A DNA stretch of 64,000 nt, taken from contig JANXOV010000004.1 in the NCBI GenBank assembly GCA_025357635.1, forward strand, positions 1 through 64,000. Direction: 5' to 3'. Positions 1 to 9,384 of the stretch are shown piece after piece. Position numbers and translations under genes: made by a program. The notes below the pieces were generated by a model. It ran no database searches, was not told where the DNA came from, and was given only the letters and a program-made list of their open reading frames with translations. The stretch comes from Pseudomonadota bacterium (GTDB taxonomy: Bacteria > Pseudomonadota > Gammaproteobacteria > Steroidobacterales > Steroidobacteraceae). Position 1 is the first letter of the stretch. Every line of letters starts with the position of its first letter.

Positions 1-355
1 CGCCGGCCTTGACCTCGAGCACCGAGCCGTCGGCTGAGATGAGCTTGACCCCGCCTTCCAGGAAATACATGAATTCGTCTTCGCCGTAGGATTCAACCGG
101 CACATCCGAAGGACCCGCGGAATACAGACCGGCCGTGAAACGGCCATCGTGGGATTTGAGCAGCGGCACGTCGGTCGCGGGCCCGTCGGGACCGTTTTCC
201 TTGACCGCAGACTTGCTATTGAAGATGGCGCCGCGTGCGTCCGCCGCGGACACCCTGACCGGCTTCAAGGCAGGCGCTTGAGGTTTTGAAGCGTCTGCCC
301 CGGCGGCGGCGGCAAGCAGAAGCGCAGACAGAACGGCGATGACCGGCATTTTCAT
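1..355 (-). CDS. Secreted cupin-domain protein (3' part beyond window)
   Basis: This is the N-terminal part (about 118 residues) of a minus-strand gene that runs off the left edge. It starts at the ATG at 355, with the strong ribosome-binding sequence GGGAGGA just upstream. Residues 1-20 form a signal peptide (MKMPVIAVLSALLLAAAAG). Residues 80-118 (ESYGEDEFMYFLEGGVKLI) resemble the first strand pair of a cupin barrel of the EutQ/DUF861 type, in which a periplasmic beta-barrel binds a small ligand or metal. The metal site lies outside the window, so substrate and activity cannot be judged. It is divergent from the permease gene that follows. Confidence 0.7.
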   Translation of the reverse strand, partial: MKMPVIAVLSALLLAAAAGADASKPQAPALKPVRVSAADARGAIFNSKSAVKENGPDGPATDVPLLKSHDGRFTAGLYSAGPSDVPVESYGEDEFMYFLEGGVKLISADGSVLEVKAG

Positions 356-442
356 TGGTAGATCCTCCCGAAAGTGGAGACAAAGCCTAACAACGCGAAG
401 ATTTCGAAGCAACCCGCGCGGCCGTTCATTAGACTCTACCGG

Positions 443-1324
443 ATGAACAACGCCCAGCTTGGGTTCTTCATCGCGCTGGCCGTCATCCTCGTCGTGTTTC
501 AGTTCACGTGGATAAGGGCCGCACGACGCAGCCCGGACGGCAATCGGCCGCGGCCCATCGACTTCGGCGTCGCCCTCGTGACCTGCTTTCTGGATACGCT
601 GGGCATCGGCTCATTCGCGCCGACCACCGCGCTGTTCAAGCTGTTTCACATGGTTCCGGATGAACTCATTCCAGCAACGCTGAATGTGGGACTGGCATGG
701 CCTGCGATCGCCGAGTCGGTCATTTTCGTCAAGTCGGTGGAAGTGGAACCCACGCTGTTGGCCAGCGCCATCGGCAGCGCGGCCATCGGCGCCTGGTTCG
801 GCGCCGGCGTCGTGCGGCGGCTGCCGCGCCGAGCGATACAACTGGCCATCGGCATCGCGCTGCTCATCGCCGCCAGCATTTTCGTCGCCGTCAGCCTGGG
901 CGCGCTGCCCGGTGGCGGGACCGCGATGGGCCTGGAGGGCTGGCGCTTCGCCGTCGCGGTGGGCGCCAATTTCATTTTCGGCGCGTTGATGACCGTTGGC
1001 ATCGGCCTGTTCGCACCGTGCATGATCACCCTCGCCTTGCTGGGCATGCATCCGATCGCGGCCTTTCCGATCATGATGGGCGCGTGCGCGCTGGTGCAGA
1101 TGGTGGGCGGCATCCGCTTCCTGGCGCGCGGGAAGATCGTGTTCGGCACCGCCTTGGGAATGGCGGCAGGCGGGCTGATCGGCGTCTTCGTGGCCGCCTT
1201 CATCGTCAAGGTACTGCCGCTGGAGGCCTTGCGCTGGCTCGTCGTGGTGGTCGTGGCCTACGCCGCCTTCGCCATGCTGAATTCAGCACGGCACTCCGCG
1301 CGGCAGGAATCCGCTGTCTTGTAA
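443..1324 (+). CDS. TauE/SafE (TSUP) family membrane permease
   Basis: The 293-residue protein is almost entirely hydrophobic, with about eight predicted membrane segments in two similar halves, and carries TSUP-like stretches such as FLDTLGIGSFAPTTALFK near residue 50. TSUP proteins export or import small anions such as sulfite and sulfoacetate; the substrate here is unknown. I chose the ATG at 443 because it sits immediately before the first membrane helix. A GTG at 374 is in frame and would add 23 polar residues, and neither start has a clear ribosome-binding site. A short TGACGC/GCGTCA hairpin follows the stop. Confidence 0.75.
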   Translation: MNNAQLGFFIALAVILVVFQFTWIRAARRSPDGNRPRPIDFGVALVTCFLDTLGIGSFAPTTALFKLFHMVPDELIPATLNVGLAWPAIAESVIFVKSVEVEPTLLASAIGSAAIGAWFGAGVVRRLPRRAIQLAIGIALLIAASIFVAVSLGALPGGGTAMGLEGWRFAVAVGANFIFGALMTVGIGLFAPCMITLALLGMHPIAAFPIMMGACALVQMVGGIRFLARGKIVFGTALGMAAGGLIGVFVAAFIVKVLPLEALRWLVVVVVAYAAFAMLNSARHSARQESAVL

Positions 1325-1362
1325 GACCGACAGATTGTCCTGTAAACCGATTGCTGCTCTCA

Positions 1363-1380
1363 TGACGCCACTCTGCGTCA
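1363..1380. repeat. Short inverted repeat after the permease gene
   Basis: TGACGC and GCGTCA form a 6-bp stem around a 6-base loop, 39 bases after the permease stop and 36 bases before the next start. No T-run follows, so a classic intrinsic terminator is unlikely. It could be a weak transcript-end hairpin or chance. Confidence 0.3.
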
Positions 1381-1415
1381 AGTCATGAATTCCACCGCCT
1401 GCGGGTTCGAACAAA

Positions 1416-2144
1416 ATGAGCAAGCCATTGGCCGACGACATGCCGTCGGACAGCGTTTTTTACGTCATAACACTGTGCTCTGCGAGCCTTCCGATGCCGC
1501 TGCAGGTCCCGTTCGTTCATGAGCTGGTGGGGTTTTCGGTCTTTCGCACGCGCTGCGTCGAAGACGGCCGGGAGCGCTTTCGACTGCATCTGGGCTATTT
1601 TGATTCGCAGATGCGCGCAGGCGAAGCGCTGGCCGTCGTGAGACGTTACTTTCCTGCGGCTTGGATCTCATCGGCGCCGCGCAACGATCAAAGCTCGCTC
1701 GATGACACGCTCAACACGGCATTTCGAATCATCAAGACTGCCCAAGCGCGGGTTGCGGGGCCCGAGGCGCAAGCGCAGGGTGCAGAGCAGTACACCGACA
1801 AGTATCTGCAGCGCTACGTCATCCAGCTCGCCTGGTCGGCCGAACCCATCGTCGCGCGGACGATTCCGCAGCTTCCCTCATTTCGTTCGTACTATCTGTA
1901 CAGCGTGCGCGCGCTGCGCGACGGCCGCCCGCAACACGGCCTGCGACTGGGTTTTTTCAAGAACATCAAGCTGGCTCAGCAGACCGCCGATCTTTCGCGC
2001 GCTCAATACCCGCGTTTGACCGTGTTGCCGATCAGCCATCGTGAGTACACGCGCGCGGTCGATCTCGTGCAGAAACGAGCACTCAAGGCGCTGTCCGCGA
2101 CCGGCCCGGCAAACGCTTTGTCGCTGGATGCCCGTCAGTTGTAG
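1416..2144 (+). CDS. Protein with two SPOR-like repeats
   Basis: The 242-residue protein has no signal peptide or membrane helix. Residues 15-85 and 133-207 look like two copies of one module: a FYVITLCSA/RYVIQLAWSA strand, a short helix, a FSVFRTR/YYLYSVRAL strand, then RLHLGYFDS or RLGFFKNIK followed by a helix ending in YFP/QYP. That order, with a final G-F/Y-F before the second helix, fits the SPOR (sporulation-related, peptidoglycan-binding) fold. True SPOR proteins usually carry one exported domain, so a soluble tandem form is odd. Start is the ATG at 1416; function unknown. Confidence 0.6.
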   Translation: MSKPLADDMPSDSVFYVITLCSASLPMPLQVPFVHELVGFSVFRTRCVEDGRERFRLHLGYFDSQMRAGEALAVVRRYFPAAWISSAPRNDQSSLDDTLNTAFRIIKTAQARVAGPEAQAQGAEQYTDKYLQRYVIQLAWSAEPIVARTIPQLPSFRSYYLYSVRALRDGRPQHGLRLGFFKNIKLAQQTADLSRAQYPRLTVLPISHREYTRAVDLVQKRALKALSATGPANALSLDARQL

Positions 2145-2155
2145 ACCCTGTGCGG

Positions 2156-4606
2156 CTACGAGCGAACGCGCACGTTGCGCGGATCATACAGCGGCATCAG
2201 CGAGGCGCGCGCTGCATACCGCCGGCCCCCCACATCGATCTCATACGCACCGCCGGTGACAAACGCATCGCTGACGCCATCCGGGTGGGACACGTAGCCC
2301 AGCGCCACCGCGGCGCCGAGCGTATGTCCATACATCGCTGAAGTCGTGATGCCGACGCGCCGGCCGTCGCGGTAGATCGGCTCGTTGTGATACAGCAGGC
2401 CTTGCGGATCCTGCAGCAGAAATTGCACCAGCCGGCGTTTGGGCAGGCCTGATTCGCGTTGCCGCAGCAGCGCATCGCGGCCGATGAAGCCGCCGGCCTT
2501 GTTCCAGGCGCAGGTGAACTCCAGTCCCGCCTGCAGCGGCGAGTCATCCGGACCGATGTCATGCGACCAATCGCGGTAAGCCTTTTCCATGCGCAGAGAA
2601 TTGAGCGCGTGATAGCCGCAGTGGCGCAAGCCATGGCTCCTGCCTGCCTGAATCAGCGCATCGTAGACAGGCAGCGCGAACGGCGCGGGAATGTACAGCT
2701 CCCAACCCAGCTCGCCCATGTAGGTCAGGCGCACGGCGAGAAGCGTCTGATAGCCGATGCGCACTTCGCGCGCCGTGCCAAACGCAAAACCCTCTTTGGA
2801 GAAATCATCGTCCGACACCGAGGCGAGCAGCGCCCGCGATGCCGGGCCTTGCAGGTTGAGCATGGCGTAGGCGTGGGAGACATCGGTGAGAATGCAGAAT
2901 GCGCCCTCGGGGGTGTGATTGCGGATCCAGCTCTCCACGTGAGTCTGCGTGAACGCAGCGGTGACCACCCAGAATCGATCCACCGCCAGGCGAGTGACAG
3001 TGAGATCCGCCTCGATCCCGCCACCGTCATTGAGGAATTGCGTGTACACACAGCGGCCGACCGCGACATCGAGATTGGCGGTTGCGATGCGATTCAGCAC
3101 GCTCAAGGCATCGCGCCCCTCCACCTGCAGCTTGGCGAAGGAGGATTGCTCGAATACGCCCACGTTCTCGCGCACCGCGCGGTGCTCAGCGGCGTTGTTC
3201 GCAAACCAGTTCTGCCGGCCCCAGGCATATTCGTACTGCGGCGTCTGGCCCACATCGGCGTACCAATTCGGTCTCTCCCACCCGGCTGATTCGCCAAAGC
3301 AGGCGCCCGCCGCGGCGAGGCGGTCATGCAAAATGCTCTTCTTGACGCCGCGGGCTGTTTCCCATTGCCGGAACGGCCAGTGATCCTGATAGCCGATGCC
3401 GAGGGACTCGACGGTGCGGTCGCGAAGGTAGCGGGGATTGTTCTGCCATGCATGCATGCGCCGGATGTTCACCGACCAGACGTCCATGGGAGGACGGCCG
3501 TTGACGATCCAATGCGCCATGACATGACCGACGCCGCCGCCGGACAGAATCCCCAACGAATTGAAGCCCGCCGCCACGAAGAAATTCCTCAGATCCGGCG
3601 CTTCGCCCATCAGGTAGTTGTGATCGGGCGTGAAGGATTCGGGACCGCAGAACAGCAGCTTGATGCCGGTACTGAGCAGACTGGGCACGCGCCGCATGGC
3701 GCGCTCGATCTCAGGAACCATGCGCTCCCAGTTCGGCGGGATATCGCCGAAGGCGAAGTCCTTCGGGATGCCCTGCAATCCCCAGGGCGCCGCTTCGCGT
3801 TCAAACAGGCCAACCATGATCTTGCCGGCTTCTTCGCGGATGTAGGCGGCATTGCCTGGGTCACGAAGAATCGGCAGCAGCGGATGCACGCCGGCTACGG
3901 GCTCGGAAATCAGATAGTAATGCTCGGCGGCCTGCAGCGGGACATGCACGCCCGCGAGCGCGCCGACCTCGCGCGCCCACATGCCGGCGCAATTCACCAC
4001 GATCTGCGCGGTGATGTCGCCCTGCCCGGTCCGCACGCCCGTCACCGTGCCGCGCTCACTCAGAATGCCGGTCACGGGGACACGTTCCAGAATGCGCGCG
4101 CCGCCCATGCGCGCACCCTTGGCCAGCGCCATGGTGACGTCGGTGGGATTGACGCGCGCGTCGTTGGGGAAATGAAACGCCGCCGCAAGATCGGACACAT
4201 CGGCCAACGGCCACAGCTCCTGCACTTCGCGCGGACTGATCTCGTGACCTTCAACGCCGAAGCAGCCCGCCATCGCCAGCCCACGCCGCATTTCCAGCGC
4301 CTTGTCAGCGGTCTGCGCCAATTGAATGGAACCGCAATTGATGATGCCCGTGGCCTGGCCGGTCTCCGCCTCCAGACTGCGGTACAGATCCTGAGAATAC
4401 TTGGCCAGGCGAGTCTGCGCTTCGGTGTCGCGCAGTGTGGTCAACAGACCGGCTGCATGCCAGGTGGTGCCCGAGGTCAGCTGATGGCGCTCCAGCAGCA
4501 GCACGTCGCGCCAACCCAGCTTGGTCAGATGGTAGGCGATGGAACAGCCGATGACGCCGCCGCCGATGATGACGACTTGCGCGGAAGACGGAAACTCGGT
4601 GCTCAC
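2156..4606 (-). CDS. FAD-dependent dimethylglycine/sarcosine dehydrogenase-like protein with GcvT domain
   Basis: The 816-residue protein has the order of the dimethylglycine dehydrogenase family: a Rossmann FAD site at residues 10-30 (VVIIGGGVIGCSIAYHL), a DAO oxidase domain to about 370, a linker, then a GcvT aminomethyltransferase domain from about 430. The motif TSGTTWHAAGL near residue 45 contains the His that carries covalent FAD in this family. Such enzymes oxidatively N-demethylate small amines, with tetrahydrofolate taking the one-carbon unit. Start is a GTG, 7 bases after the preceding gene. It is the last gene of the hpa operon; its real amine is unknown. Confidence 0.85.
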   Translation of the reverse strand: MSTEFPSSAQVVIIGGGVIGCSIAYHLTKLGWRDVLLLERHQLTSGTTWHAAGLLTTLRDTEAQTRLAKYSQDLYRSLEAETGQATGIINCGSIQLAQTADKALEMRRGLAMAGCFGVEGHEISPREVQELWPLADVSDLAAAFHFPNDARVNPTDVTMALAKGARMGGARILERVPVTGILSERGTVTGVRTGQGDITAQIVVNCAGMWAREVGALAGVHVPLQAAEHYYLISEPVAGVHPLLPILRDPGNAAYIREEAGKIMVGLFEREAAPWGLQGIPKDFAFGDIPPNWERMVPEIERAMRRVPSLLSTGIKLLFCGPESFTPDHNYLMGEAPDLRNFFVAAGFNSLGILSGGGVGHVMAHWIVNGRPPMDVWSVNIRRMHAWQNNPRYLRDRTVESLGIGYQDHWPFRQWETARGVKKSILHDRLAAAGACFGESAGWERPNWYADVGQTPQYEYAWGRQNWFANNAAEHRAVRENVGVFEQSSFAKLQVEGRDALSVLNRIATANLDVAVGRCVYTQFLNDGGGIEADLTVTRLAVDRFWVVTAAFTQTHVESWIRNHTPEGAFCILTDVSHAYAMLNLQGPASRALLASVSDDDFSKEGFAFGTAREVRIGYQTLLAVRLTYMGELGWELYIPAPFALPVYDALIQAGRSHGLRHCGYHALNSLRMEKAYRDWSHDIGPDDSPLQAGLEFTCAWNKAGGFIGRDALLRQRESGLPKRRLVQFLLQDPQGLLYHNEPIYRDGRRVGITTSAMYGHTLGAAVALGYVSHPDGVSDAFVTGGAYEIDVGGRRYAARASLMPLYDPRNVRVRS

Positions 4607-4613
4607 GGCGGAC

Positions 4614-6203
4614 TCATTTCAGTTTTTTCCAATCAGCGAGAATTTCGCGCGCCGCATTGTGTCCCGGCACGCCGGAGACGCCGCCGCCGGGATGGGTCGA
4701 GGACGCGCACTGGTACAGGCCCGCCACCGGCGTGCGGTAGTCGGCCCAATGCGGCGTGGGCCGCTGCCAGAACAATTGGTCCGCCGTCAGTTCGCCATGG
4801 AAGATGTGCCCCTGCGGCAACCCCACGATGCGCTCCAGATCCGTCGGCACCAGCATTTCCAGATCGATGATCTGCCTGGAAAAGCCCGGCGCCATTTCGT
4901 CCATGACATCCAACGAGGCCTGGATCAGCCGCGGCTTGGCCGTATCCCATTGCTCGTCCTTGAGTTTGTACGGCGCGTGTCCGCCAAACACGTTGATCAC
5001 GTGTTTGCCCGGCGGCGCCAGCGTGTCATCGACGATCGTGGGCACGACCGGCGTCAGGAAGGGCCGCGCGGAAAATCTGCCGTACTTCGCATCGTCGTAC
5101 GCACGCTCGAGATAGTCGATGCCGGGCGCGATGTGCACGTAGGTCGGATAGGCGAAGCCGGTCTTGGCCGGATCGAAGGCGCGGTAGGCAGGTGGAGATT
5201 CAGCGGCGATGTTCATCTTGAACGCGGTGGAGAAGGTGCGAAAGGCATCGATGTCGGTGAGCAATTCCGCCGGCAGATGCTCAGGCGCCACCAGCTGCTT
5301 GAACAGCGTCTTGGCAGTGGCGTTAGAGGCCACGAGCCGCGCATGGAATTCACGTCCGTCGGTGGTGCGAACCCCGGTGGCTCGTCCGCCGGAGACGGTG
5401 ATTTCGGCGACGGCGGCATCCGTCAGCACCTCCATGCCATAGCGCCTGGCGGATTGCGCGATCGCCGCCGGAATCGCGCCCATGCCGCCGCGGATGAAGC
5501 CCCAGCCGCCCGCGCCCTGATGTTCGCCCATGAGGTGATGCAGGATGACGTAGGCGGTGCCCGGCGAGCGCGGTCCGGCGAAAGTGCCGATGGAGGCGTA
5601 GTAGGCCAGCACCGATTTGACGGCATCGCTTTCGAACCAATGCGACAGATAGTCGTAGGCGCTCTGGCTGAGCAGGTCGATGAGCCGGTACATCTGCTTG
5701 CCCACGCGCCGGTAGCGCCACAGCAGCGCCGCGGATTTCTTGAAGCTGTTCCAGTCGCGGCGCGTCGGGTCGATGGGCGTTTCGAACAGCAGTTTGCGCA
5801 CCAGGTTGGCGGACTCCTGCAGCTGCCGGTTGAACTGCGGATAAACTTCCGCATCGCGTTTGGAGAAGCGCGCAAATTCACTCTGGATCTTTTTTTCGTC
5901 GTCACTGAAGACGATGTACTCATCGCCACCGAGCGGGCAGAACAAATCGTTGGCCGCCAATACTTCCAGGCCGAAGGATTTTAACTCCAGATCGGCAATG
6001 ACGCGCGGGTGCAGCAGGCTCATGACATAGGAAAAGCGCGAGCCCTTAAAACCAGGGCTGAACTCCTCAGTGACCGAAGCGCCGCCGATCAGATGCCGGC
6101 GCTCCAGCACCAGGGTCTTCAGACCCGCTTTGGCCAGGTACGCGCCGCAGACGAGACCATTGTGTCCGGACCCGACGATGATGGCGTCATAGGTCGATGT
6201 CAT
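4614..6203 (-). CDS. Phytoene-dehydrogenase-like FAD oxidoreductase
   Basis: The 529-residue protein begins with a dinucleotide-binding site (YDAIIVGSGHNGLVCGAYLA, residues 5-24) and ends with HPGGGVSGVPGHNAARE, the C-terminal signature of the CrtI/PYROXD2-like flavoprotein group. Members desaturate carotenoids or oxidise other substrates, and nothing nearby suggests carotenoid synthesis. The start ATG at 6203 overlaps the stop of the acylase gene by ATGA, so the two are translationally coupled. An upstream in-frame start at 6275 would add 24 residues unlike the family. Its place in the hpa operon suggests an amine- or side-chain-oxidising role (inference). Confidence 0.8.
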   Translation of the reverse strand: MTSTYDAIIVGSGHNGLVCGAYLAKAGLKTLVLERRHLIGGASVTEEFSPGFKGSRFSYVMSLLHPRVIADLELKSFGLEVLAANDLFCPLGGDEYIVFSDDEKKIQSEFARFSKRDAEVYPQFNRQLQESANLVRKLLFETPIDPTRRDWNSFKKSAALLWRYRRVGKQMYRLIDLLSQSAYDYLSHWFESDAVKSVLAYYASIGTFAGPRSPGTAYVILHHLMGEHQGAGGWGFIRGGMGAIPAAIAQSARRYGMEVLTDAAVAEITVSGGRATGVRTTDGREFHARLVASNATAKTLFKQLVAPEHLPAELLTDIDAFRTFSTAFKMNIAAESPPAYRAFDPAKTGFAYPTYVHIAPGIDYLERAYDDAKYGRFSARPFLTPVVPTIVDDTLAPPGKHVINVFGGHAPYKLKDEQWDTAKPRLIQASLDVMDEMAPGFSRQIIDLEMLVPTDLERIVGLPQGHIFHGELTADQLFWQRPTPHWADYRTPVAGLYQCASSTHPGGGVSGVPGHNAAREILADWKKLK

Positions 6204-8575
6204 CTCGCTGGCTCCAAAACCAATGAATGAATCGCTGCTCCGGGCAAGAAAGGCGCCGGCGTCCCGTTGGCCCACGCCGCAAAATCACCGCGATAAAACG
6301 GGGACAGCGGATGCCCGCTCTGTCCTCCGGGCATGTGGAAGTAGCCTTGCGCTTCATGACCCGGCGAGACGCTGAATCGCTCGGATGCGCCGTAGTCCTC
6401 GCCTTGCACGCGCGGCATGTCGGCCCAGCCACCGGGGACCACGGCCACGGGCATGTCCAACAGCCCAGCCAAGGCCGGCAAAGCCTTCGACAACGGATGC
6501 GCCACATGCACTGCATTGACCCGGCCCCAGGTGCAGGCGCTCAGCGTCTGGCAGGCGAGCGGCAGGCGCTCGGCGGCGGTGAGCGACTCGAGCAACAGGG
6601 CATCCCAATCCGTGTATTGCGCCGCCAGCAGGTGCAGCGGCCGCTGACGCATCAAACGCCACAGCGGTCCTTCGAAGGCCCCGGGAATCTCGAAGGCGAA
6701 ATCCGGCGCAAGCTTGCGCGCCGGCCCGATCAGCATGAAATAGACGCGCGCTTCCACCTGCGCGCGGAATGCGTGCACCAGCCGGTAGGCGGCATCATCG
6801 GGCGCGGCATGTCCGCTCCATTGCCGCAACACGCTGCACGCGTCGTCGTGCCGATGTTGACCTGCCGTGCTCGTGCGCGAGATGAGTTCGCTCAGCAGAT
6901 CGCGCCAGCGTTCCAGAAACAGCGCGCGGTCATCGAGCTGTACTTTCAAACTCGCAGCCGGTGTGAACGGTCGCGCCGCGCTTTGCAGATCGGCGTGAAT
7001 CTGCGCCGCGCGCGCACCTCGGTCCATGCCGTCATCGCCGATGCGCGCGGCCGCTTCGCCGCCGATGACGCGTGCATTGGCAGACCACAGCAGGCCTTCC
7101 GGCGGATCCAGAATATGCGGCTGATCCTCAGGTGCGATCCATCCGGTAAATCCAACGCTTGCATCGGTGGACATCTGCGGTACATCCGCTGCTGCGCTGC
7201 TGCGCACCGGCACGCGCCCCGCAACAGTCCAGGCGATGTGGCCGGCACTGTCGCCCAGCATCAGATTCTGCCCGGGGATGCCGAAGTCCGGCGCCGCCTG
7301 CACGGCCTCTTGCACCGATCGCGCGCTCTCCAGTGAACTCAAGTTCAGATTGACCGCCGCGGGATCGTGTGCCGTCCAGTCGAGCGCATAGGGGTGCCCC
7401 TCCCAGTCCTTGCCCATCACCGGGCCCCAGGGCGTCAACGCCACGCGCAGAATCTGGGGGGCGGCGCCCTTGACCGCAATGCGCTCCTCGACATATTGCA
7501 ACCGCTGCGGACCTGCGGCGGTCAGATAGGCATCCGGATCCCGCGGCGCAGGCACCAGACGCACCACCAATTCGAACTGACCGTAGCTATTGGTGAAACC
7601 CCAGGCAAGCGATCCGTTGCTGCCGGCCACCACCAGCGGCGCACCCGGCAAGGTCACGCCGGTCACATCAATGCCATCGGCGGAAGTCTGAATCATGCGC
7701 GCGCGGTACCAGATGTTGGGCACGCGAAATCCCAGGTGCATGTCATTCGCCACCAATGCTGCGCCGCCGGCGGTGCGCGATCCGGCGACGGCCCAGTTAT
7801 TGCTGCCCAACCCGCCGAGTTGACGCAGCACCTCATCCGGCAGCGCCGAAGGCAGACCCTGCAGCGCGCGCAGATCGAACTGCGCGGCAGTGGGCAGCAC
7901 CGGTTCAGGCCGCGGCGAGCCATCTACCGCCGCCTCCCACTCCGGCGCACCGGCCTCCATGAAGCGCCACGCGCTTTCCGGCAGCGCCGCTCGCAGCAGT
8001 CCGCGCTGCAGCTGCGTCCGGCCTTGCGGATCCTGCAATTGCAGGAACATGGCGTGCACGCTCAGCACGGAGTCCTCCGCGCTCCAATGCCGCGGCTGCG
8101 TTTGCAGCAGCCAATACTCGAACGGGCGGCTGCGCAGAGAGTCCAGTCCCGTGTTCACGCCGTCGACATAGGCGTCGATCATGGCGCGATGCATCGGGTC
8201 GAGCGCGGCAATCACCGCCCGCGCCACCACCCGAAAGCGATGCGCGCGCAGGCGGCGGTCGACGGGCAGCAGGCCCGGGCCCAGCAGTTCCGACAACTCG
8301 CCGGCCGTCGCGCGCCGCAGCAGATCCATTTGAAAGAATCGATCCTGCGCATGCGCGTAACCCAGCGCGCGCGCCAGATCGTTGCGATTGCCGGCGCGCA
8401 GCGTCGGCACGCCCAGCGCATCGCGCTGCACGGTGACCGGCGCGGCAAGTCCGGCGAGCGCCATCCGCCCGTCGAGTCTGGGGAGGCTGGCGCGAAAGCC
8501 CAGCCACAGGACTCCCGCAATCACGAGAACCAGCGTGATCGCCGACAGTCCCGCAATCTTCAGCGCGCGCTTCAC
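6200..8575 (-). CDS. Penicillin acylase family N-terminal-nucleophile amidohydrolase
   Basis: The 791-residue precursor has an N-terminal signal or anchor helix (residues 7-27), an alpha chain, and the autoprocessing motif Gly257-Ser258-Asn259-Asn260-Trp261. Cleavage before Ser258 would free the catalytic beta-chain N-terminus, as in penicillin G acylase and acyl-homoserine-lactone acylases. These periplasmic enzymes cleave amide bonds, often phenylacetyl or fatty acyl amides. The GTG start lies 1 base after the hpaI stop, and the end overlaps the next gene by ATGA. Being in an aromatic-acid operon favours release of an aromatic acid or amine from an amide (inference); AHL quenching is the alternative. 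Confidence 0.88.
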   Translation of the reverse strand: MKRALKIAGLSAITLVLVIAGVLWLGFRASLPRLDGRMALAGLAAPVTVQRDALGVPTLRAGNRNDLARALGYAHAQDRFFQMDLLRRATAGELSELLGPGLLPVDRRLRAHRFRVVARAVIAALDPMHRAMIDAYVDGVNTGLDSLRSRPFEYWLLQTQPRHWSAEDSVLSVHAMFLQLQDPQGRTQLQRGLLRAALPESAWRFMEAGAPEWEAAVDGSPRPEPVLPTAAQFDLRALQGLPSALPDEVLRQLGGLGSNNWAVAGSRTAGGAALVANDMHLGFRVPNIWYRARMIQTSADGIDVTGVTLPGAPLVVAGSNGSLAWGFTNSYGQFELVVRLVPAPRDPDAYLTAAGPQRLQYVEERIAVKGAAPQILRVALTPWGPVMGKDWEGHPYALDWTAHDPAAVNLNLSSLESARSVQEAVQAAPDFGIPGQNLMLGDSAGHIAWTVAGRVPVRSSAAADVPQMSTDASVGFTGWIAPEDQPHILDPPEGLLWSANARVIGGEAAARIGDDGMDRGARAAQIHADLQSAARPFTPAASLKVQLDDRALFLERWRDLLSELISRTSTAGQHRHDDACSVLRQWSGHAAPDDAAYRLVHAFRAQVEARVYFMLIGPARKLAPDFAFEIPGAFEGPLWRLMRQRPLHLLAAQYTDWDALLLESLTAAERLPLACQTLSACTWGRVNAVHVAHPLSKALPALAGLLDMPVAVVPGGWADMPRVQGEDYGASERFSVSPGHEAQGYFHMPGGQSGHPLSPFYRGDFAAWANGTPAPFLPGAAIHSLVLEPAR

Positions 8576-8576
8576 C

Positions 8577-9377
8577 TCAGTAGACGCCGGATTTGGCGGG
8601 CGCCTTGGCGCCGCCTTTGAACGCGGCCAGCAAGTCTTTGGCGGCGCGAATCAACAAGGTGGTGTCGGCGCCGACCGCGACGAAGGTCGCGCCCATCGCC
8701 AGATACTCCTGCGCCCGCTGCTGACTGGAGGTCAGAATGCCCGCAGCTTTCCCGCCGCTCCTGACCTGACCGATGCCCTCGGCAATGGCTTGCAGCACGC
8801 GCGGATGCTCGGGCTGACCCAGCAATCCCATCGAAGCGGCAAGATCCGCAGGTCCGAAGAACACGCCGTCCACACCCTCCACCGCCGTGATACCCGCCAG
8901 ATTCCCGATGCCGGCGACGGACTCCACCTGCAGCAGCAGGCAGATGTTCTCATCGGCGCCGGCGAGGTAGCCGTCCATTTGATTCCAGCGCGAGGCGCGC
9001 GCCAGCGCACTGCCGACACCACGAATGCCGCGCGGCGGATAGTGCACGGCGGCGACCATGCGCTGCGCCTGCTCCACGCTTTCCACCATCGGAACAAGCA
9101 ACGTCTGCGCGCCGATGTCCAGGTATTGCTTGATCAACGCAACGCTGCCTTGCACCGGGCGCACGATCGGATGCACCGGGTACGGCGCCACCGCCTGCAG
9201 TTGCGCCAGCACCGAACGCACGTCGCTGGGCGCGTGCTCCGCCTCGAGCAGCAGCCAGTCGAAGCCGACGCTGGCCAGCAGCTCCGTGACGTAGGGGTCC
9301 ACCAGCGCGCTCCACAAGCCGATCTGTACCTTGCCGGCGAGCAGGTTCTTTTTGAATTGATTGATGGTTGGCTGCAT
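8577..9377 (-). CDS. hpaI: 4-hydroxy-2-oxoheptane-1,7-dioate aldolase
   Basis: The 266-residue protein matches the HpcH/HpaI class II aldolase family in length (about 262 in E. coli) and motifs: LLLEAEHAPSD near residue 45, LVPMVES near 85, and the metal/substrate segment VFFGPADLAASMG near 175. It splits 4-hydroxy-2-oxo-heptanedioate into pyruvate and succinate semialdehyde, the last step of homoprotocatechuate degradation. I took the ATG at 9377, which gives the family's usual N-terminus; an in-frame start at 9422 inside hpaH adds 15 atypical residues. It is flanked by hpaH and the acylase gene. Confidence 0.9.
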   Translation of the reverse strand: MQPTINQFKKNLLAGKVQIGLWSALVDPYVTELLASVGFDWLLLEAEHAPSDVRSVLAQLQAVAPYPVHPIVRPVQGSVALIKQYLDIGAQTLLVPMVESVEQAQRMVAAVHYPPRGIRGVGSALARASRWNQMDGYLAGADENICLLLQVESVAGIGNLAGITAVEGVDGVFFGPADLAASMGLLGQPEHPRVLQAIAEGIGQVRSGGKAAGILTSSQQRAQEYLAMGATFVAVGADTTLLIRAAKDLLAAFKGGAKAPAKSGVY

Positions 9378-9384
9378 GAGGGCG

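Noticed and set aside
3326-4870. A 514-codon open frame antisense to the dimethylglycine-dehydrogenase-like gene
   Set aside because: Composition is His/Arg/Gln-rich as expected of a shadow frame, with no motif, and it covers two well-supported sense genes.
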